Assembly (NCBI GenBank): GCA_964019135.1
Contig: OZ025248.1
Coordinates: forward strand, 37,503,670-37,567,669
Direction: 5' to 3'
DNA from: Arenicola marina
Lineage: Eukaryota; Annelida; Polychaeta; Arenicolidae
Length of the DNA: 64,000 nt
Position 1 is the first letter of the stretch. Every line of letters begins with the position of its first letter. The translations under genes were made by a program, and so were the position numbers. The notes beneath the pieces were generated by a model. It saw only the letters and a program-made list of their open reading frames with translations. It was not told where the DNA came from and did not search any database. This document shows, piece by piece, positions 33,543 to 43,966 of the stretch.

Positions 33543-34881
33543 GGAAGGGGGAGGAGGAAGAGGTGAAGGAAGGGAAGGATGGAGGGTGGGGAGGAAGAGG
33601 AGGGGGAGGAGGAGGAGGGGGAGGAGGAGGAGGAGGAGGGGGAGGAGGAGGAGGGGGAGGAGGAAGAGGAGGGGAAGAAGGGAAGGAGTAGCGGGAGGCG
33701 TATGGGCGAGGAAGAGGAGGAGGGGGAGGAGGAGGAGGGGGAGGAGAAAGAGGAGGAGGAGGAGGAGGGGGAGGAGGAAGAGGAAGAGGAAGAGGAAGAG
33801 GAAGGGAAGGATGGAGGGTGGGGAGGAAGAGGAGGGGGAGGAGGAGGAGGAAGAGGAGGAGGAGGAGGAGGAGGGGGAGGAGGAAGAGGTGAAGGAAGGG
33901 AAGGATGGAGGGTGGGGAGGAAGAGGAGGGGGAGGAGGAGGAGGAAGAGGAGGAGGAGGAGGAGGGGGAGGAGGAAGAGGAAGAGGAAGAGGAAGGGAAG
34001 GATGGAGGGTGGGGAGGAAGAGGAAGGGGAGGAGGAGGAGGAAGAGGAGGAGGAGGAGGAGGAGGGGGAGGAGGAAGAGGTGAAGGAAGGGAAGGATGGA
34101 GGGTGGGGAGGAAGAGGAGGGGGAGGAGGAGGAGGAAGAGGAGGAGGAGGAGGAGGGGGAGGAGGAAGAGGAAGAGGAGGAGGAGGAGGAGGGGGAGGAG
34201 GAAGAGGAAGAGGAAGAGGAAGGGAAGGATGGAGGGTGGGGAGGAAGAGGAGGGGGAGGAGGAGGAGGAAGAGGAGGAGGAGGAGGAGGGGGAGGAGGAA
34301 GAGGAAGAGGAAGAGGAAGGGAAGGATGGAGGGTGGGGAGGAAGAGGAGGGGGAGGAGGAGGAGGAAGAGGAGGAGGAGGAGGAGGAGGGGGAGGAGGAA
34401 GAGGAAGAGGAAGAGGAAGGGAAGGATGGAGGGTGGGGAGGAACAGCAGGAGGAGGGGGAGGAGGAGGAGGAGGGGAAGAAGGGAAGGAGTAGCGGGAGG
34501 CGTATGGGCGAGGAAGAGGAGGAGGGGGAGGAGGAGGAGGGGGAGGAGGAGGAGGGGGAGGAGAAAGAGGAAGAGGAAGGGAAGGATGGAGGGTGGGGAG
34601 GAAGAGGAGGGGGAGGAGGAGGAGGAGGGGAAGAAGGGAAGGAGTAGCGGGAGGCGTATGGGCGAGGAAGAGGAGGAGGAGGGAAAGGAGGCGGAGGATG
34701 GAGTGGAGGAGGAGGAGGAGAAGGGGAAGGAGGCGGAGGATGGAGAGGAGGAGGAGGAGGAGGAAGCGGGGGAGGAGGAGGAGGCGGGGGAGGAGGGGGA
34801 AGAAGGGAAGGAGAAGCGGGAGGCGTAGGGGCGAGGAGGAGGAGGAGGGGGAGGAGGAGGGAGAGAAAGAGGCAGAAGAGG
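33543..34881. repeat. Polypurine GGA/GAA array, 1.34 kb
   Basis: The plus strand is almost pure purine (GGAGGA, GGAAGA, GGGGGA). A longer periodicity is marked by GGAAGGATGGAGGGTGGGGA, which recurs about nine times at roughly 90-135 bp spacing (for example near 33570, 33807, 33897, 33996, 34092, 34226, 34320, 34421 and 34579). A second marker, GGAGTAGCGGGAGGCGTATG, recurs three to four times. Mirror-symmetric purine tracts of this kind can form triplex (H-DNA), and the G-runs can form quadruplexes. Open frames of up to 499 codons on either strand are low-complexity artefacts (Pro/Ser/Leu or Glu/Gly/Arg). Confidence 0.96.
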
Positions 34882-37800
34882 CCCCTATGTCCAGGGGAGT
34901 GACCAGGAAAAGCGATGGGTTGGGAGCCTGGGGGCCGTCCCGGGGGAGACCAGTGATGGAGTAACAGTGCCGCCGGACCACCGCCAGAAAACAGCGCCAC
35001 TAATCACGGGGAAAACGGCCACCGCTCCAGTCTTAAACAAGTCCTTGAATAAATTGGATGGATTAGAGCTGTGGTAAGGGAATGACCCCGACGCACGACC
35101 CCCGGGGACATGTAGGGGGGAGGGAGGGGGGGGGGGAGGAGGGTGATTAGAAAAAGAACTGTTGTCTGTTACTGTCTGTGGCGTGCAGTCAAAGGCCATT
35201 GGGAGTCCGCGCGGATGGAAGAGGCAGAGACTGTGCGGCTGGTGGCGCCGCCAGACGGGTGGTGAGCGTGGTAAACAAGGGTGGGGTCTGATCGTGCGCA
35301 AAGGAAAAGGTGGGGCCGGCAATAATAGGTGGCTGGGTAGAGGCGGAACCGGAATTTGCGGGTCAGAGGGGGAGATTCTAAAACTGGAGGCATCGGGCAG
35401 CGGGTGCGGGGGGAGGTGGGTGGCGCAGGTGACGGGTCTTGGCAGGGAACAGGGAAATGGCTCGGCTTGCTTTAACATAGCCTGGCTGGGAGTATTTTCA
35501 GTCGCAATATAACCCAGACTGGACCACCATCTTGTCTGTGTGTGTAAGGTGTAGGAAGAGATGACTCCTGTACGCCCACATATGGGCAGTACACTACAGT
35601 AAACGTGGCAGATCAAGGAGATTAATGAGGCAAGGACTGTGGGCGTTGATGGAGAGGGCAGATATTCGGCATTGAGTGAGCACAAGTTTTTTTGCTCTTT
35701 TTGCCAAATTTGTCGCTGTCATCCCTAAAATACGTTTGGCGGCACGACGTCTCACCGAAGAAAGTAAAAATATAGACTTATAAAGAAGTGAACAGAAAAT
35801 TAATGTCAACAAGATAATTAGGGGACTACCTTTGCATAGGAAACAATGCGAAAACCAAACGAATTATTAGCCGAATGTATGTTATGCCTGTGACATGGCG
35901 AATGAGGTGTATTCTTAATATGCAGAAATAGGCGACAATCAGAAATACATGCCGAGATTTTACATTATAATTGTTCGTCCTTCTTTTTTACAATTCAATT
36001 ATATCGGTGTGAAGCACAATAAAAAGTGAACCTCAAATGTTGATATAAGATAGGGGATCTGGGTTTAAGTGAACGTCGTGAGTGTCTTCTGTTCTCCTCT
36101 CCACCGTCTCCACCTCCCACCTTAATGTTATCTTTGTCTTTTCATTTGGCAGAGGCCTCTGTTTGTAGAGGCCTCTGCAACAGAATGAGATTCCCCGTGC
36201 CTTGAAAGGACGAGAAAGTGGAGAGGCGAAAAAACGCCCCCCTTCGATATTCTGGTCGTCGTTCAGTCGCCATGTTGTAGCCAAATCCCACACGAGATGG
36301 CAGCACAAATCACTATACAACTACAGAATGGCTCGCCAGGTGGCGGCACTGTTTTCCCAGACTTCCCACAGCGAAGTGTGGCGCTGACAGCAAGATTCTT
36401 GGTCGGGGTGGGGGGGGGGCGCAAATCTAGCTGATTAACCCCGTCATTCAATGCCGTGGTAGAAACTCATTTTGAGCCAACAAAAGAATGTCGCTCGGGT
36501 GATGAAAGTAGCGAATAAAGTGGCCATATTTGGGCATCACCCTTTTCCAGAGAGCCCCCCCCCCCCCCCCTTCTCCTCCTCCACCTCCTCCCCAAGCAGC
36601 AGCTCTTATGCAAACAATCACCTCCCCGGGAGGTTTCCCTCCCCTTTGAAGGCGGTGGAACAGGATCTTCACGGCCGATGGCAGTTGGGACGGTAAGGCG
36701 GGACGGCCAGACGCCTACACAAAGAGCAAGGCCCACATATCGCTTGGCAGACGGCCCGGGGTGGGGGGGTGAACTATAGACTGTGACACACGCCGCTGGA
36801 TGTGGATAATCAGAAAGCTATCTTTTGGCGGCGACAGTGTCTCCGAGGAGGCCAGGGATGATGCTCTGTGAATCCCCAAGTTGCCCTTTATGGACTTAAT
36901 GAACCTGTTTGGTGGAGGCCTCCCGGTGGGTGACCGGCCGCGGCTGACGGTGACAGGCGACATGACGCGGCGGCCGACGCCAGCAGGACGCAGCCAGGGT
37001 GGGGCGGATTTGGTGGGGGTGGGGGGGTGAGGTGAGTGTAGTAGGGTCCGCCGTCAAATAGCACATCTGTGCTTTGAATGATATCCAACCCTGGCACACC
37101 AGCGAGTGTTTTATGTTTGTGTATGACAAAGAAACCTACTTCCTAGTAGGAAGTGCTTGGTCTGTACATCTTCACAATATTATTCGTAGGCAATGCGTAA
37201 GCTACATACTATTGAAAAAAAATGATAATAATGTTTTTGAATATGAATTGAATATGCATCAATTATAATTTTATTTTACTGAGTGTTCAAACTAATCGAT
37301 GCTGTACCGTGGTCTTGCACACATCGAAGCGTTTACCCGGGCTATATCTGTGCCGTCCAGATTTGTCATAATGCCAAATCTGTCGGCATAGCTACGAACG
37401 GGAAACAATGTTGAACGCGATTATGTAGCTCGAAGCGCTTTACACTTTACCGTTATTAGATATGCAGATATGCAAACATGATATGCAGAAACAGGCTACC
37501 ATAATATGAAACACTTTTCTTGTTGTTACTGATTGACTACAATGAGTTATAAAGAGCTCAATACTTCCACACCCTTAATGTTGTACTTTATGCAGCGGTT
37601 CTATCATGCTCTATGCAGCGGTTCTATCATGCTCCGTCTGTAGTTAGACTTAAATGCATCATGTTATCCATACCCTCCATCCAGTTCGCTTCACTGTGGT
37701 AGATAACCAAGGAAATACCCAACTCATGACCACGATGCGATTTTATCAATTATCACCTGGCAGTTAGAAGACACCTTTGCTGTAAACATGTTGTTCTCGC

Positions 37801-37960
37801 CTTAGTCGTTCGAGGATTTGGTAACTCCAGAACCTTCAGAGACGTCGCGGTTCATACATGGTGTAATGTAGAGATGGCACCCAACAGAAGAACAAATAGA
37901 GAAGGGGCAAATTGGAAGCGACAAATGCCAATAAAATCATGTGGGGCTCCACAAGAACAG
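34882..37960. other. Intergenic DNA, no gene supported
   Basis: A 266-codon minus-strand frame (34885-35685) is proline/serine-rich in part, overlaps G-rich DNA and shows no domain, so I do not call it. G-runs lie at 35105-35140 and 36405-36418, and C-runs at 36549-36570. A perfect hairpin is listed separately. Confidence 0.4.
36149..36178. other. Perfect 12-bp inverted repeat (hairpin)
   Basis: GCAGAGGCCTCT is followed after the 6-base loop GTTTGT by its exact reverse complement AGAGGCCTCTGC. Each arm is itself largely palindromic (AGAGGCCTCT). It could form a cruciform or RNA hairpin. There is no U-run or coding gene adjacent that would make it a known regulatory element. Confidence 0.85.
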
Positions 37961-38038
37961 AAAGGGGAGGGGAGGGGGAGGCGAGGGGGAGGGGGTGGAG
38001 GGGGAGGGGGAGGGGTAGGGGAGGGGAGGGGAAGGGGG
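37961..38038. repeat. G-rich low-complexity tract
   Basis: At least ten runs of four or five G separated by single A, T or C residues (GGGGAGGGGAGGGGGAGG) make a strong G-quadruplex candidate on the plus strand. Confidence 0.85.
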
Positions 38039-38117
38039 TTCTACGTCCCAGGCTCCCGACATGTGAGGCTACGACATTAACGGAGAATAATTTGACGTTC
38101 ATGTGACCACTGGGATT

Positions 38118-38245
38118 TGGCCCAGGGAGTTAATATCTATAAAATACAGCGAATTCCCAGCCACAGGATCGCTGTTACATCGCCGCCGGCAGTAGCGGAT
38201 CCTAGGTGGGGGGCGGTTTATAGGGCCAAAACAACCTCAAAGTAG
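38118..38245 (+). repeat. Dispersed repeat R1, copy 1
   Basis: It shares an ordered series of words with 40138-40265: GGAGTTAATATC, ACATACAGCGAAT or ATACAGCGAATT, CCAGCCACAG, CGCCGGCAG, GATCCT, GGGGGCGGT and CCAAAACAA. Similarity is about 80% over 125 bp in the same orientation. Ends are not defined and no tRNA boxes or inverted ends are visible. Confidence 0.7.
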
Positions 38246-38483
38246 GGTTGTAGCCTATTGATCAAACAAATGTGCGCCCCCATTAAACTCGACTAAAAGT
38301 AGGGGCAGCGCACCCTCCAAAAAGGGGACGCGACGGAGCACTGGGAAGGGGGGGGGGGGTGGCAAGGGCATAAACCCCAGGAATCTGGAACGCCATAGTC
38401 ATAATGCAACCCAACTGTTTATTTAATTTAAAAATGTACAGATGTACATGGCTAAAAATGTTATCCGACTAAATGTTGCCCAA

Positions 38484-38590
38484 ATTTACCGTTACATTTT
38501 ACCGTTACATTTTACCGTTATATTGTACCCGTTTCACTTGTTACTGTTAAATTTTCCCCGTTACCTTTTTACCATTACATTATACCCAAT
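38484..38590. repeat. Short repeat of TTACCGTTACATT
   Basis: Three clean tandem copies of a 14-bp unit TTTACCGTTACATT are followed by several decayed copies (TTACTGTTAAATT, TTACCATTACATT). Confidence 0.75.
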
Positions 38591-38876
38591 TAAATTTCAA
38601 CCGGTTAAATATTATAATAGGCCTGCTGAATCGGCTGACTTAACCATTTCAGTAGGGTGCAGAATGGAGGATGAAGGGTGACAGGCCGCCGTTCTTTCGC
38701 AAATACCTTTATGCACTAGGCGAGAACCGGAACGCACTTGATAGGTGGACCTCATTGCATTCGTTGCAAAAACCAAAAGCCGTTGTTTTAGGTCGAGTAG
38801 CAATTCTTACCAATGCAACGGTCGCCTTGAGAGGCCATGACCCAGAATAGCAACTCTATCTGCGGTAATCGTGGAG

Positions 38877-39029
38877 TTTGCTTTAGCGACTGCCTCGGGT
38901 TCCTACAGAGAACGTTGACCTGTGGGTGCTTGCTTTGGCCACTGCCTCGGGTCCCTACAGTGAACGTTGACCTGTGGGTGCTTGCTTTGGCGACTGCCTC
39001 GGGTCCCTACAGAGAACGTTGACCTGTGG
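38877..39029. repeat. 52-bp tandem repeat, 3 copies
   Basis: GCCTCGGGT occurs at 38892, 38944 and 38996, exactly 52 bp apart. The units share GAACGTTGACCTGTGG and TTGCTTTGG and differ at only a few positions. Confidence 0.9.
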
Positions 39030-40044
39030 TTCCGTGAGCCACTTGGTGGGACTGAGGAGACTGTCCGGGGACCCAGCTGTCACCCATTATATCTCAACCG
39101 TGAGGTATATGAGCGGCGACACAGCCCGGCCAGACTCATACTGCCCACGCCACTCCACCGGGGCGGTTGTACGGGTTCGCAATCTCCATTTTATTACCTA
39201 TATGGCTCCCTATCCAGTGATCGCAAAACCCATTTCCTGACTCACTCCCTAACCCATCGCATGGCCCATCGCCTGCCCAATTCGGTATTTATCTGCAATA
39301 TACACGACCTTTCTTGCGATAAAACCCGTGTGTGGTCAGGGAGACAAGCTGGGGTCATCTTATCAGCTTGCTCAGGTCGCATTATTCTTTCAACAAAATG
39401 TAGTCAATATAAGAGATATTTTGGAAGCAGGGCTTCAACACCAGGAGCAATTGATATCAAACATGTGCGGAAATGATCAATTTAAATAACTAGAAGAACA
39501 ACATGATTACCTTATTATTTACAAATTTAACAACTAGTCGAGGTTACAAAACTATGTAGGAATTAACTACATTCATTTTTGCATTATACGCTTACAGCTA
39601 ATTTTCACCGAAACAGTGGCGAAACATCATACCATTCTGCTATTTGATATCAAGAGGTGAAGATTTTGGGGACTGACAAAGGTCCTAGTGATATCTCAAA
39701 CACATGTTATACCATTATCTCTTTTATAATGTATCCACAGTAGGTAAGTCGAATACAGATTCCAACATATAACTAGGACGGGCTTGATCATAATTTCTTC
39801 CTAAATCTTGAAAATATTATTCGTAATGTGGCATATTTTGATTTTGAAAAATATCTCAAGGGCTTGGACTTCCAGTCGGCTTTAAAACGCCTCTTCAGAT
39901 GGAGTCGGATATATTTTATTCCGCAAGGGAACGGTCCAGTTTCTCCGCAACACCAGCCATCCGACATTTGTGGACAAGACTCCTAGCTCTTATTGATCTA
40001 GTTTGTTCGCTGATTCGTGTGACAGCACACCAGGTTCATTTTAA
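39030..40044. other. Intergenic DNA, nothing recognised
   Basis: A 169-codon frame begins in the 52-bp repeat and runs to 39476 but shows no domain and no similarity I recognise. The rest is AT-rich single-copy sequence. Confidence 0.35.
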
Positions 40045-40137
40045 TTATTTAAAGGGTACCCCCAAAAGTTAAGGGACGCCCCTTAAATATGAAACGGGTT
40101 TTATTTTATTAAACGTAACGGGCGCCCTTTAAAGCTC

Positions 40138-40265
40138 ACACGGAGTTAATATCCATGACATACAGCGAATCACCAGCCACAGTGTCGCCATAGCATCGTC
40201 GCCGGCAGCAGTCGATCCTGGGGAAGGGGGCGGTGGATGGGACCAAAACAAAGACAGATAAAATA
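40138..40265 (+). repeat. Dispersed repeat R1, copy 2
   Basis: This is the second copy of the 125-bp repeat at 38118-38245, in the same orientation and about 2.0 kb downstream. It lies directly next to the TAAAGGGTACCC cluster at 40045-40135. Confidence 0.7.
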
Positions 40266-40724
40266 CCTTCCAATTTGACAACATTAACGGACATTAACTG
40301 AGTGGACATATTTTGCCCAATACCGCTCCCGCAGGATCGCCTAAATTTGCCTTCTTGATTAGAATTGTATAGGGTTCTTTTTTTGTTATTTTCCTCCATC
40401 TATGTATTACATATATAATTATATAATCCATGGTAACTCCATAACCATGACCGTATTTGCCTTTATCAAAAATCCCAAGATAAACATAATGCGCTCGATT
40501 GAACAATTCCTCTCTCTGACAACCTTATTTTAGACAGAAATACTTACAACCACATATAAAAAATAATGATACAGTTACACAACCTTGACACATTCCATAC
40601 CAAGTAATGGTAATAGTTTCTTCAATATCTACCTAAACTGGTCTCACAAGTAACGTATTAACACTGTTGCCTTATTTGTTTCTTCAATGCTCACAGTCAG
40701 GCAAGTCAAGTTTGGTTTCGAAAA

Positions 40725-40840
40725 GATGTCAAAAGGCTTTTTCATTGCTCCCAGAGAAACGTTCACTGCGAGCCCTACAGTTTTAAAACGACGTACCTCC
40801 ATGTGGTCCAAAGCGGTGCCATACACGTGTGCGCTATGAC
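40725..40840 (+). repeat. Dispersed repeat R2, copy 1
   Basis: It shares GATGTCAAA, TTTTTCATTG, AAACGTTCA, CCCTACAGTTTTAAAACGAC, TGGTCCAAAG, GGTGC and ATACACG with 42040-42158, in the same order and orientation. The offset is about 1.3 kb and similarity about 80%. This may be an old segmental duplication or two copies of a dispersed repeat. Confidence 0.7.
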
Positions 40841-41289
40841 TCGCCCCTATGTCCCTGAGCGCCACAAATAGACCGATCCAGGCTGTCAATCATTCACTGA
40901 CGTCACGGTTGCTTTTATCCAATCATGTGGTGCAAAAAGGTCCTCCACGTGCGTTAGGTCGGACAAACAAGTCGGACAAACAAAGCAGCAGGTCATTTTG
41001 TTGTCCTTTTCAGAGATGAGTACTTCTCACTTGTACCTACCATCCGCCATGATTGTGAATTTTATACTCACGACTAAAGAAAAAGAACTCGAGCGTGGGC
41101 GGGGCTTAGTGTCGGGGTCTGGATCGGTCTATTGTACACTGTACGCTAGAGAGGCTGCCCTAACTTTAAGGGGTACCCTATACATATGTAAAGGGTGCCC
41201 GCTAAGTAATTAAAGGGTACTCGTTAAAATGTCTAAGGAGTATCCATTAAATAATTAAAGATGAGCCTGGTGTTTTGTTATAGATTCGA

Positions 41290-41533
41290 GTTGGTTGGTT
41301 GGTTGGTTGTTTATTCAGGACGCTTTAACCACTTTTGGTCATATCGCGTCAATGAGAGAAGGGAGAAAGAGTGGAGCCATGTCCCCGGGGGTAGCCCCCT
41401 ACTCTTTGCGAAGAACTACATGGGATCTTTATCCTGCGACCACACAGACACGGCCACATCGGGGCTCGAACCATCGATTCACGTGCCGTTAGGCTCCCAG
41501 GTGGCCACAGAACTGAGCTACCGGGTCGGCCAT
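41290..41533 (-). mobile_element. Intact tRNA-derived SINE, family A
   Basis: On the minus strand it begins GGCCGACCCGG. The A box TAGCTCAGTTCTGTGG is at 41505-41520 and the B box GGTTCGAGCCC at 41462-41472, as in RNA polymerase III promoters of tRNA-derived SINEs. The body matches the copy at 32431-32648. It ends in a 3' tail of four to five AACC units (plus-strand GGTTGGTTGG at 41290-41309). A perfect 9-bp target-site duplication TAGATTCGA flanks it (41281-41289 and 41534-41542), so it inserted by LINE-assisted retroposition and its boundaries are intact. Confidence 0.93.
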
Positions 41534-42039
41534 TAGATTCGATGTCCTCACTGGCGAAGACCTTCAACAAACCGACCAATGGCTTCAGATGGTCAGTGGC
41601 CTCAGATGGTCAGTGGCTTCAGATGGTCAGTGTACGTCATGTAATCAGGAGTCAGGAGTGCTAAAGGCGCTTGCGGTCGGAATCGAGAAGCATCATGACG
41701 CCATACAATATGGTTTCAGTTGCACAGAACTAGGAATATATCTATTAACATTTTGTAATCTTTTTTTTTTCACAGCCAGACGTAGTCAAAATGTTTAGAG
41801 TTCAAGAATGAGAAGACTTCCCAAGTCTGTTGTGTATAAAGTGTAATAACAATTAATATTCCTAGTTTTCCAAGACACCATTGGGACGATCCCCTGCAGA
41901 TCGGTGCCACGTTCGCACCCTGGTGAGGTCACATATCCCATGGCAAAGATAACACTAGAGCCCTAAGTGTTGGGCACGAATTATGGTGTTGCAGGCATCA
42001 ATTTATTAGCAGATTATCTATATCCGTTATGTGGAGCTC

Positions 42040-42158
42040 TATGTCAAATGTGTTTTTCATTGTTGCCAGTAAAACGTTCAGACCCTTGAGACCCCTACAG
42101 TTTTAAAACGACGGATTCCATTTGGTCCAAAGAGGTGCAATACACGAGTGCGTTATGA
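42040..42158 (+). repeat. Dispersed repeat R2, copy 2
   Basis: This is the second copy of the R2 repeat at 40725-40840, in the same orientation, about 20% diverged by eye. It is followed by G-rich sequence (42166-42200). Confidence 0.7.
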
Positions 42159-42582
42159 TCCTTTGGGGGCACGGGCGGGGGTGATGGGGAGGGGGGCGAA
42201 CTTTATTTGTCGGACTGGCCAGGACGTGTGCGCAGGAGATGCTCTAAAATAGCTGGGGACTCACTGGCTCACTCTAAATCAAGTGTATGGAGAGTGTTCA
42301 GTCAGAACCGATGAGAAAAATGTCAAATTGAACATTAACGTGCCGTTAATTTCATATGAGCGCGGACCTGTACAGTTACTGTTCCCCGGTTACTTTACTG
42401 ACCTACGACCCATGGGTGCGCAACGCCCGACAATAGGCCTGTATGTTACATTGAATATAATCTGAATATAGTATATATCTGGCTTTATAACACAGGTAAA
42501 ACTGGGCTCCATGCACAACTGTTTGTATGATTATGTGCTATGTCATTTGGGCTTTAAAGGGAACCGCCAGCCTGGCCTCTAA

Positions 42583-43002
42583 AGCCCGGTTCCCACGAGG
42601 CAACTTTTCCACCGCACCCGAGGCAGGCGACAGGGTTTGCCCCAAATCTCTCCGTGTGAACGGGCGCTCAAGACACGATTTAAGACACTTTTACGACCCA
42701 GGCGTCGTTTTCCAAAAATAGGACATGCTCTATATCCAGGCGACATCTTCAAAGAGCCACAGCCGGGTCTGGTCCCGGGTCTGGTTGGTGTCAAGGGACT
42801 GCGTGATTCCCTCGCTTTGAGACCGCTGGGAATATTCCAGAAGGTAGGCCTACCTCAAAAACAGATGGCCAATTTGAAGGTCGTAAAAAATCTCCTGGAC
42901 AAATCTTTCCGTGTGAACGGAGAATTTTCAGCAGACACATTTTCACCAGATATGGTCCAGAAGGCGGGTGTCGTGGAAAAGTTGCCTCGTGGGAACCGGG
43001 CT
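42583..43002. mobile_element. MITE with 30-bp TIRs and TAA target duplication
   Basis: The 420-bp element starts AGCCCGGTTCCCACGAGGCA and ends with the exact reverse complement. The terminal inverted repeat is perfect for 30 bp and continues imperfectly for about 10 more. It is flanked by TAA on both sides (42580-42582 and 43003-43005). A 3-bp TAA/TTA duplication is typical of PIF/Harbinger elements, so this is a likely Tourist-like MITE. Internally, AAATCTCTCCGTGTGAACGG (near 42643) and AAATCTTTCCGTGTGAACGG (near 42902) form a direct repeat. No transposase is encoded. The 122-codon open frame across it is incidental. Confidence 0.92.
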
Positions 43003-43164
43003 TAACGCTGCTTTACCGATTCATATAATACCCAATTGTCTATCCCCCAAATTACAGATTTTTTCGTTCTGTCTGTAGCTCACAATAAAATTTAGAAGTG
43101 ACCGCCAGGCACGATTTCGCCGTCTACCCAGGCGGCAGCCCTTTATGGAGGCGTGTCTGTGATT

Positions 43165-43260
43165 GACCAATCAGGAGGCGATACTCTAATTTATTCAACA
43201 CGGAAATTGCGCCTATTGTGTGAGCAAAACAAGAGCGCGTGATAATCGCTAATATAAATA
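43165..43260 (+). promoter_or_regulatory. CCAAT/TATA promoter-like pair, orphan
   Basis: GACCAATCAG at 43165-43174 is an excellent NF-Y (CCAAT) site; it sits in a palindromic TGATTGACCAATCA. A consensus TATA box TATAAATA follows at 43253-43260, 86 bp downstream, which is a normal promoter spacing. Transcription would start near 43285. The first ATG downstream (43346) opens only 23 codons (MKDYYLALLRGLELPLFICK and three more residues) ending at 43417, and then a SINE-like element follows. The product is unknown; a non-coding RNA or a spliced gene with an unrecognised exon is possible. Confidence 0.4.
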
Positions 43261-43609
43261 GCTGCGGATGTAACTCCAATAATGGCATTGGTGCGGAGTC
43301 AATCGTCGCACCACGTATATCAATTTGTTAGGACGGTACTTTTCCATGAAAGACTACTATCTTGCGCTACTGCGCGGCTTGGAACTGCCGCTGTTCATCT
43401 GTAAATCGCGGCCCTGATCTCTCTCTGCGAGTTATAATGTAAGGCTGCGCCATATGAATAGTCACAATATGCGTCCCTGCCCCCGGCAAAATGGCGCTCT
43501 CCTTGACATTGCTGGGGGCGGGTTGCCTTAATTGTCTTCTGCTTACCAGTTCGCAGTTTGCAGATCGTGATTAAATTCGGTTGGACACCCGCTTTAAGGC
43601 CTTCAAGAC

Positions 43610-43765
43610 AAATAAACAACAAACCAACCACTCGTGTGTAAACATGAGAGGGATTTAGCATTTTAGCAAGGTAAGGCAGATCTTTATCATACACAAAGCA
43701 GTCGCACGATGCGTGGCGAACCCCGGACCTCACTGGGTTCATTGCCGAAAGTGCTACCCACGAAG
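43610..43765 (-). mobile_element. Possible tRNA-like SINE (minus strand)
   Basis: Read on the minus strand, the segment has an A-box-like TCTTCGTGGGTAGCAC, then TTCGGCAATGAACCCAG, and a B-box-like GGGGTTCGCCACGC about 50 bp further on. It ends near a GGTTGGTTTGTTG tail. The boxes are imperfect and no target-site duplication was found. Confidence 0.4.
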
Positions 43766-43841
43766 ACCATTGCGCAATATAAAAGTAACGTTTACATTAC
43801 TGAAGGCATCATTCATTTATTTAGCACCAGCAGTAATTTAT

Positions 43842-43847
43842 TTTATT
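43842..43847 (-). promoter_or_regulatory. Polyadenylation signal AATAAA
   Basis: A canonical AATAAA on the minus strand lies about 120 bp past the stop codon of the MGCGCS protein gene, followed by a second AATAAA-like word near 43813. The distance suits a short 3' UTR, so the stop at 43967 is likely the true end of the gene and not read-through into an intron. Confidence 0.7.
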
Positions 43848-43966
43848 AAACATAGTATCACAGAAGTAGTTCCATCAAAGTAGAAGATGATCTCGAGAAG
43901 CCGCTAGAAGTTTCGTTCCACAGGAGAAGAAGGCAGAAGGCACGTGATAGGATCGATGGTAATTAC

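Larger units (their letters stand above)
40045..41262. mobile_element. Possible element bounded by TAAAGGGTACCC short repeats
   Basis: A cluster of a degenerate 22-24 bp motif (TAAAGGGTACCC, TAAGGGACGCCCCTTAAATA, TAACGGGCGCCCTTTAAA) at 40045-40135 is matched by a similar cluster (TAAGGGGTACCCTA, TAAAGGGTGCCCGCTAA, TAAAGGGTACTCG) at 41163-41262 in the same orientation. About 1 kb lies between them, including dispersed repeats R1 and R2. Subterminal repeats at both sides of a non-coding segment fit an old non-autonomous element, but no target-site duplication or protein is seen. Confidence 0.3.

Noticed and set aside
33501-35000. Open frames of 300-499 codons on both strands
   Set aside because: Polypurine/polypyrimidine low complexity (Glu/Gly/Arg or Pro/Ser/Leu); frames are open only because purine-only DNA has few stops.
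34885-35685. 266-codon minus-strand frame
   Set aside because: No recognisable domain, partly proline-rich low complexity, no good start context and no supporting signals.
42637-43005. 122-codon frame
   Set aside because: It lies entirely within the MITE and ends in its terminal inverted repeat.
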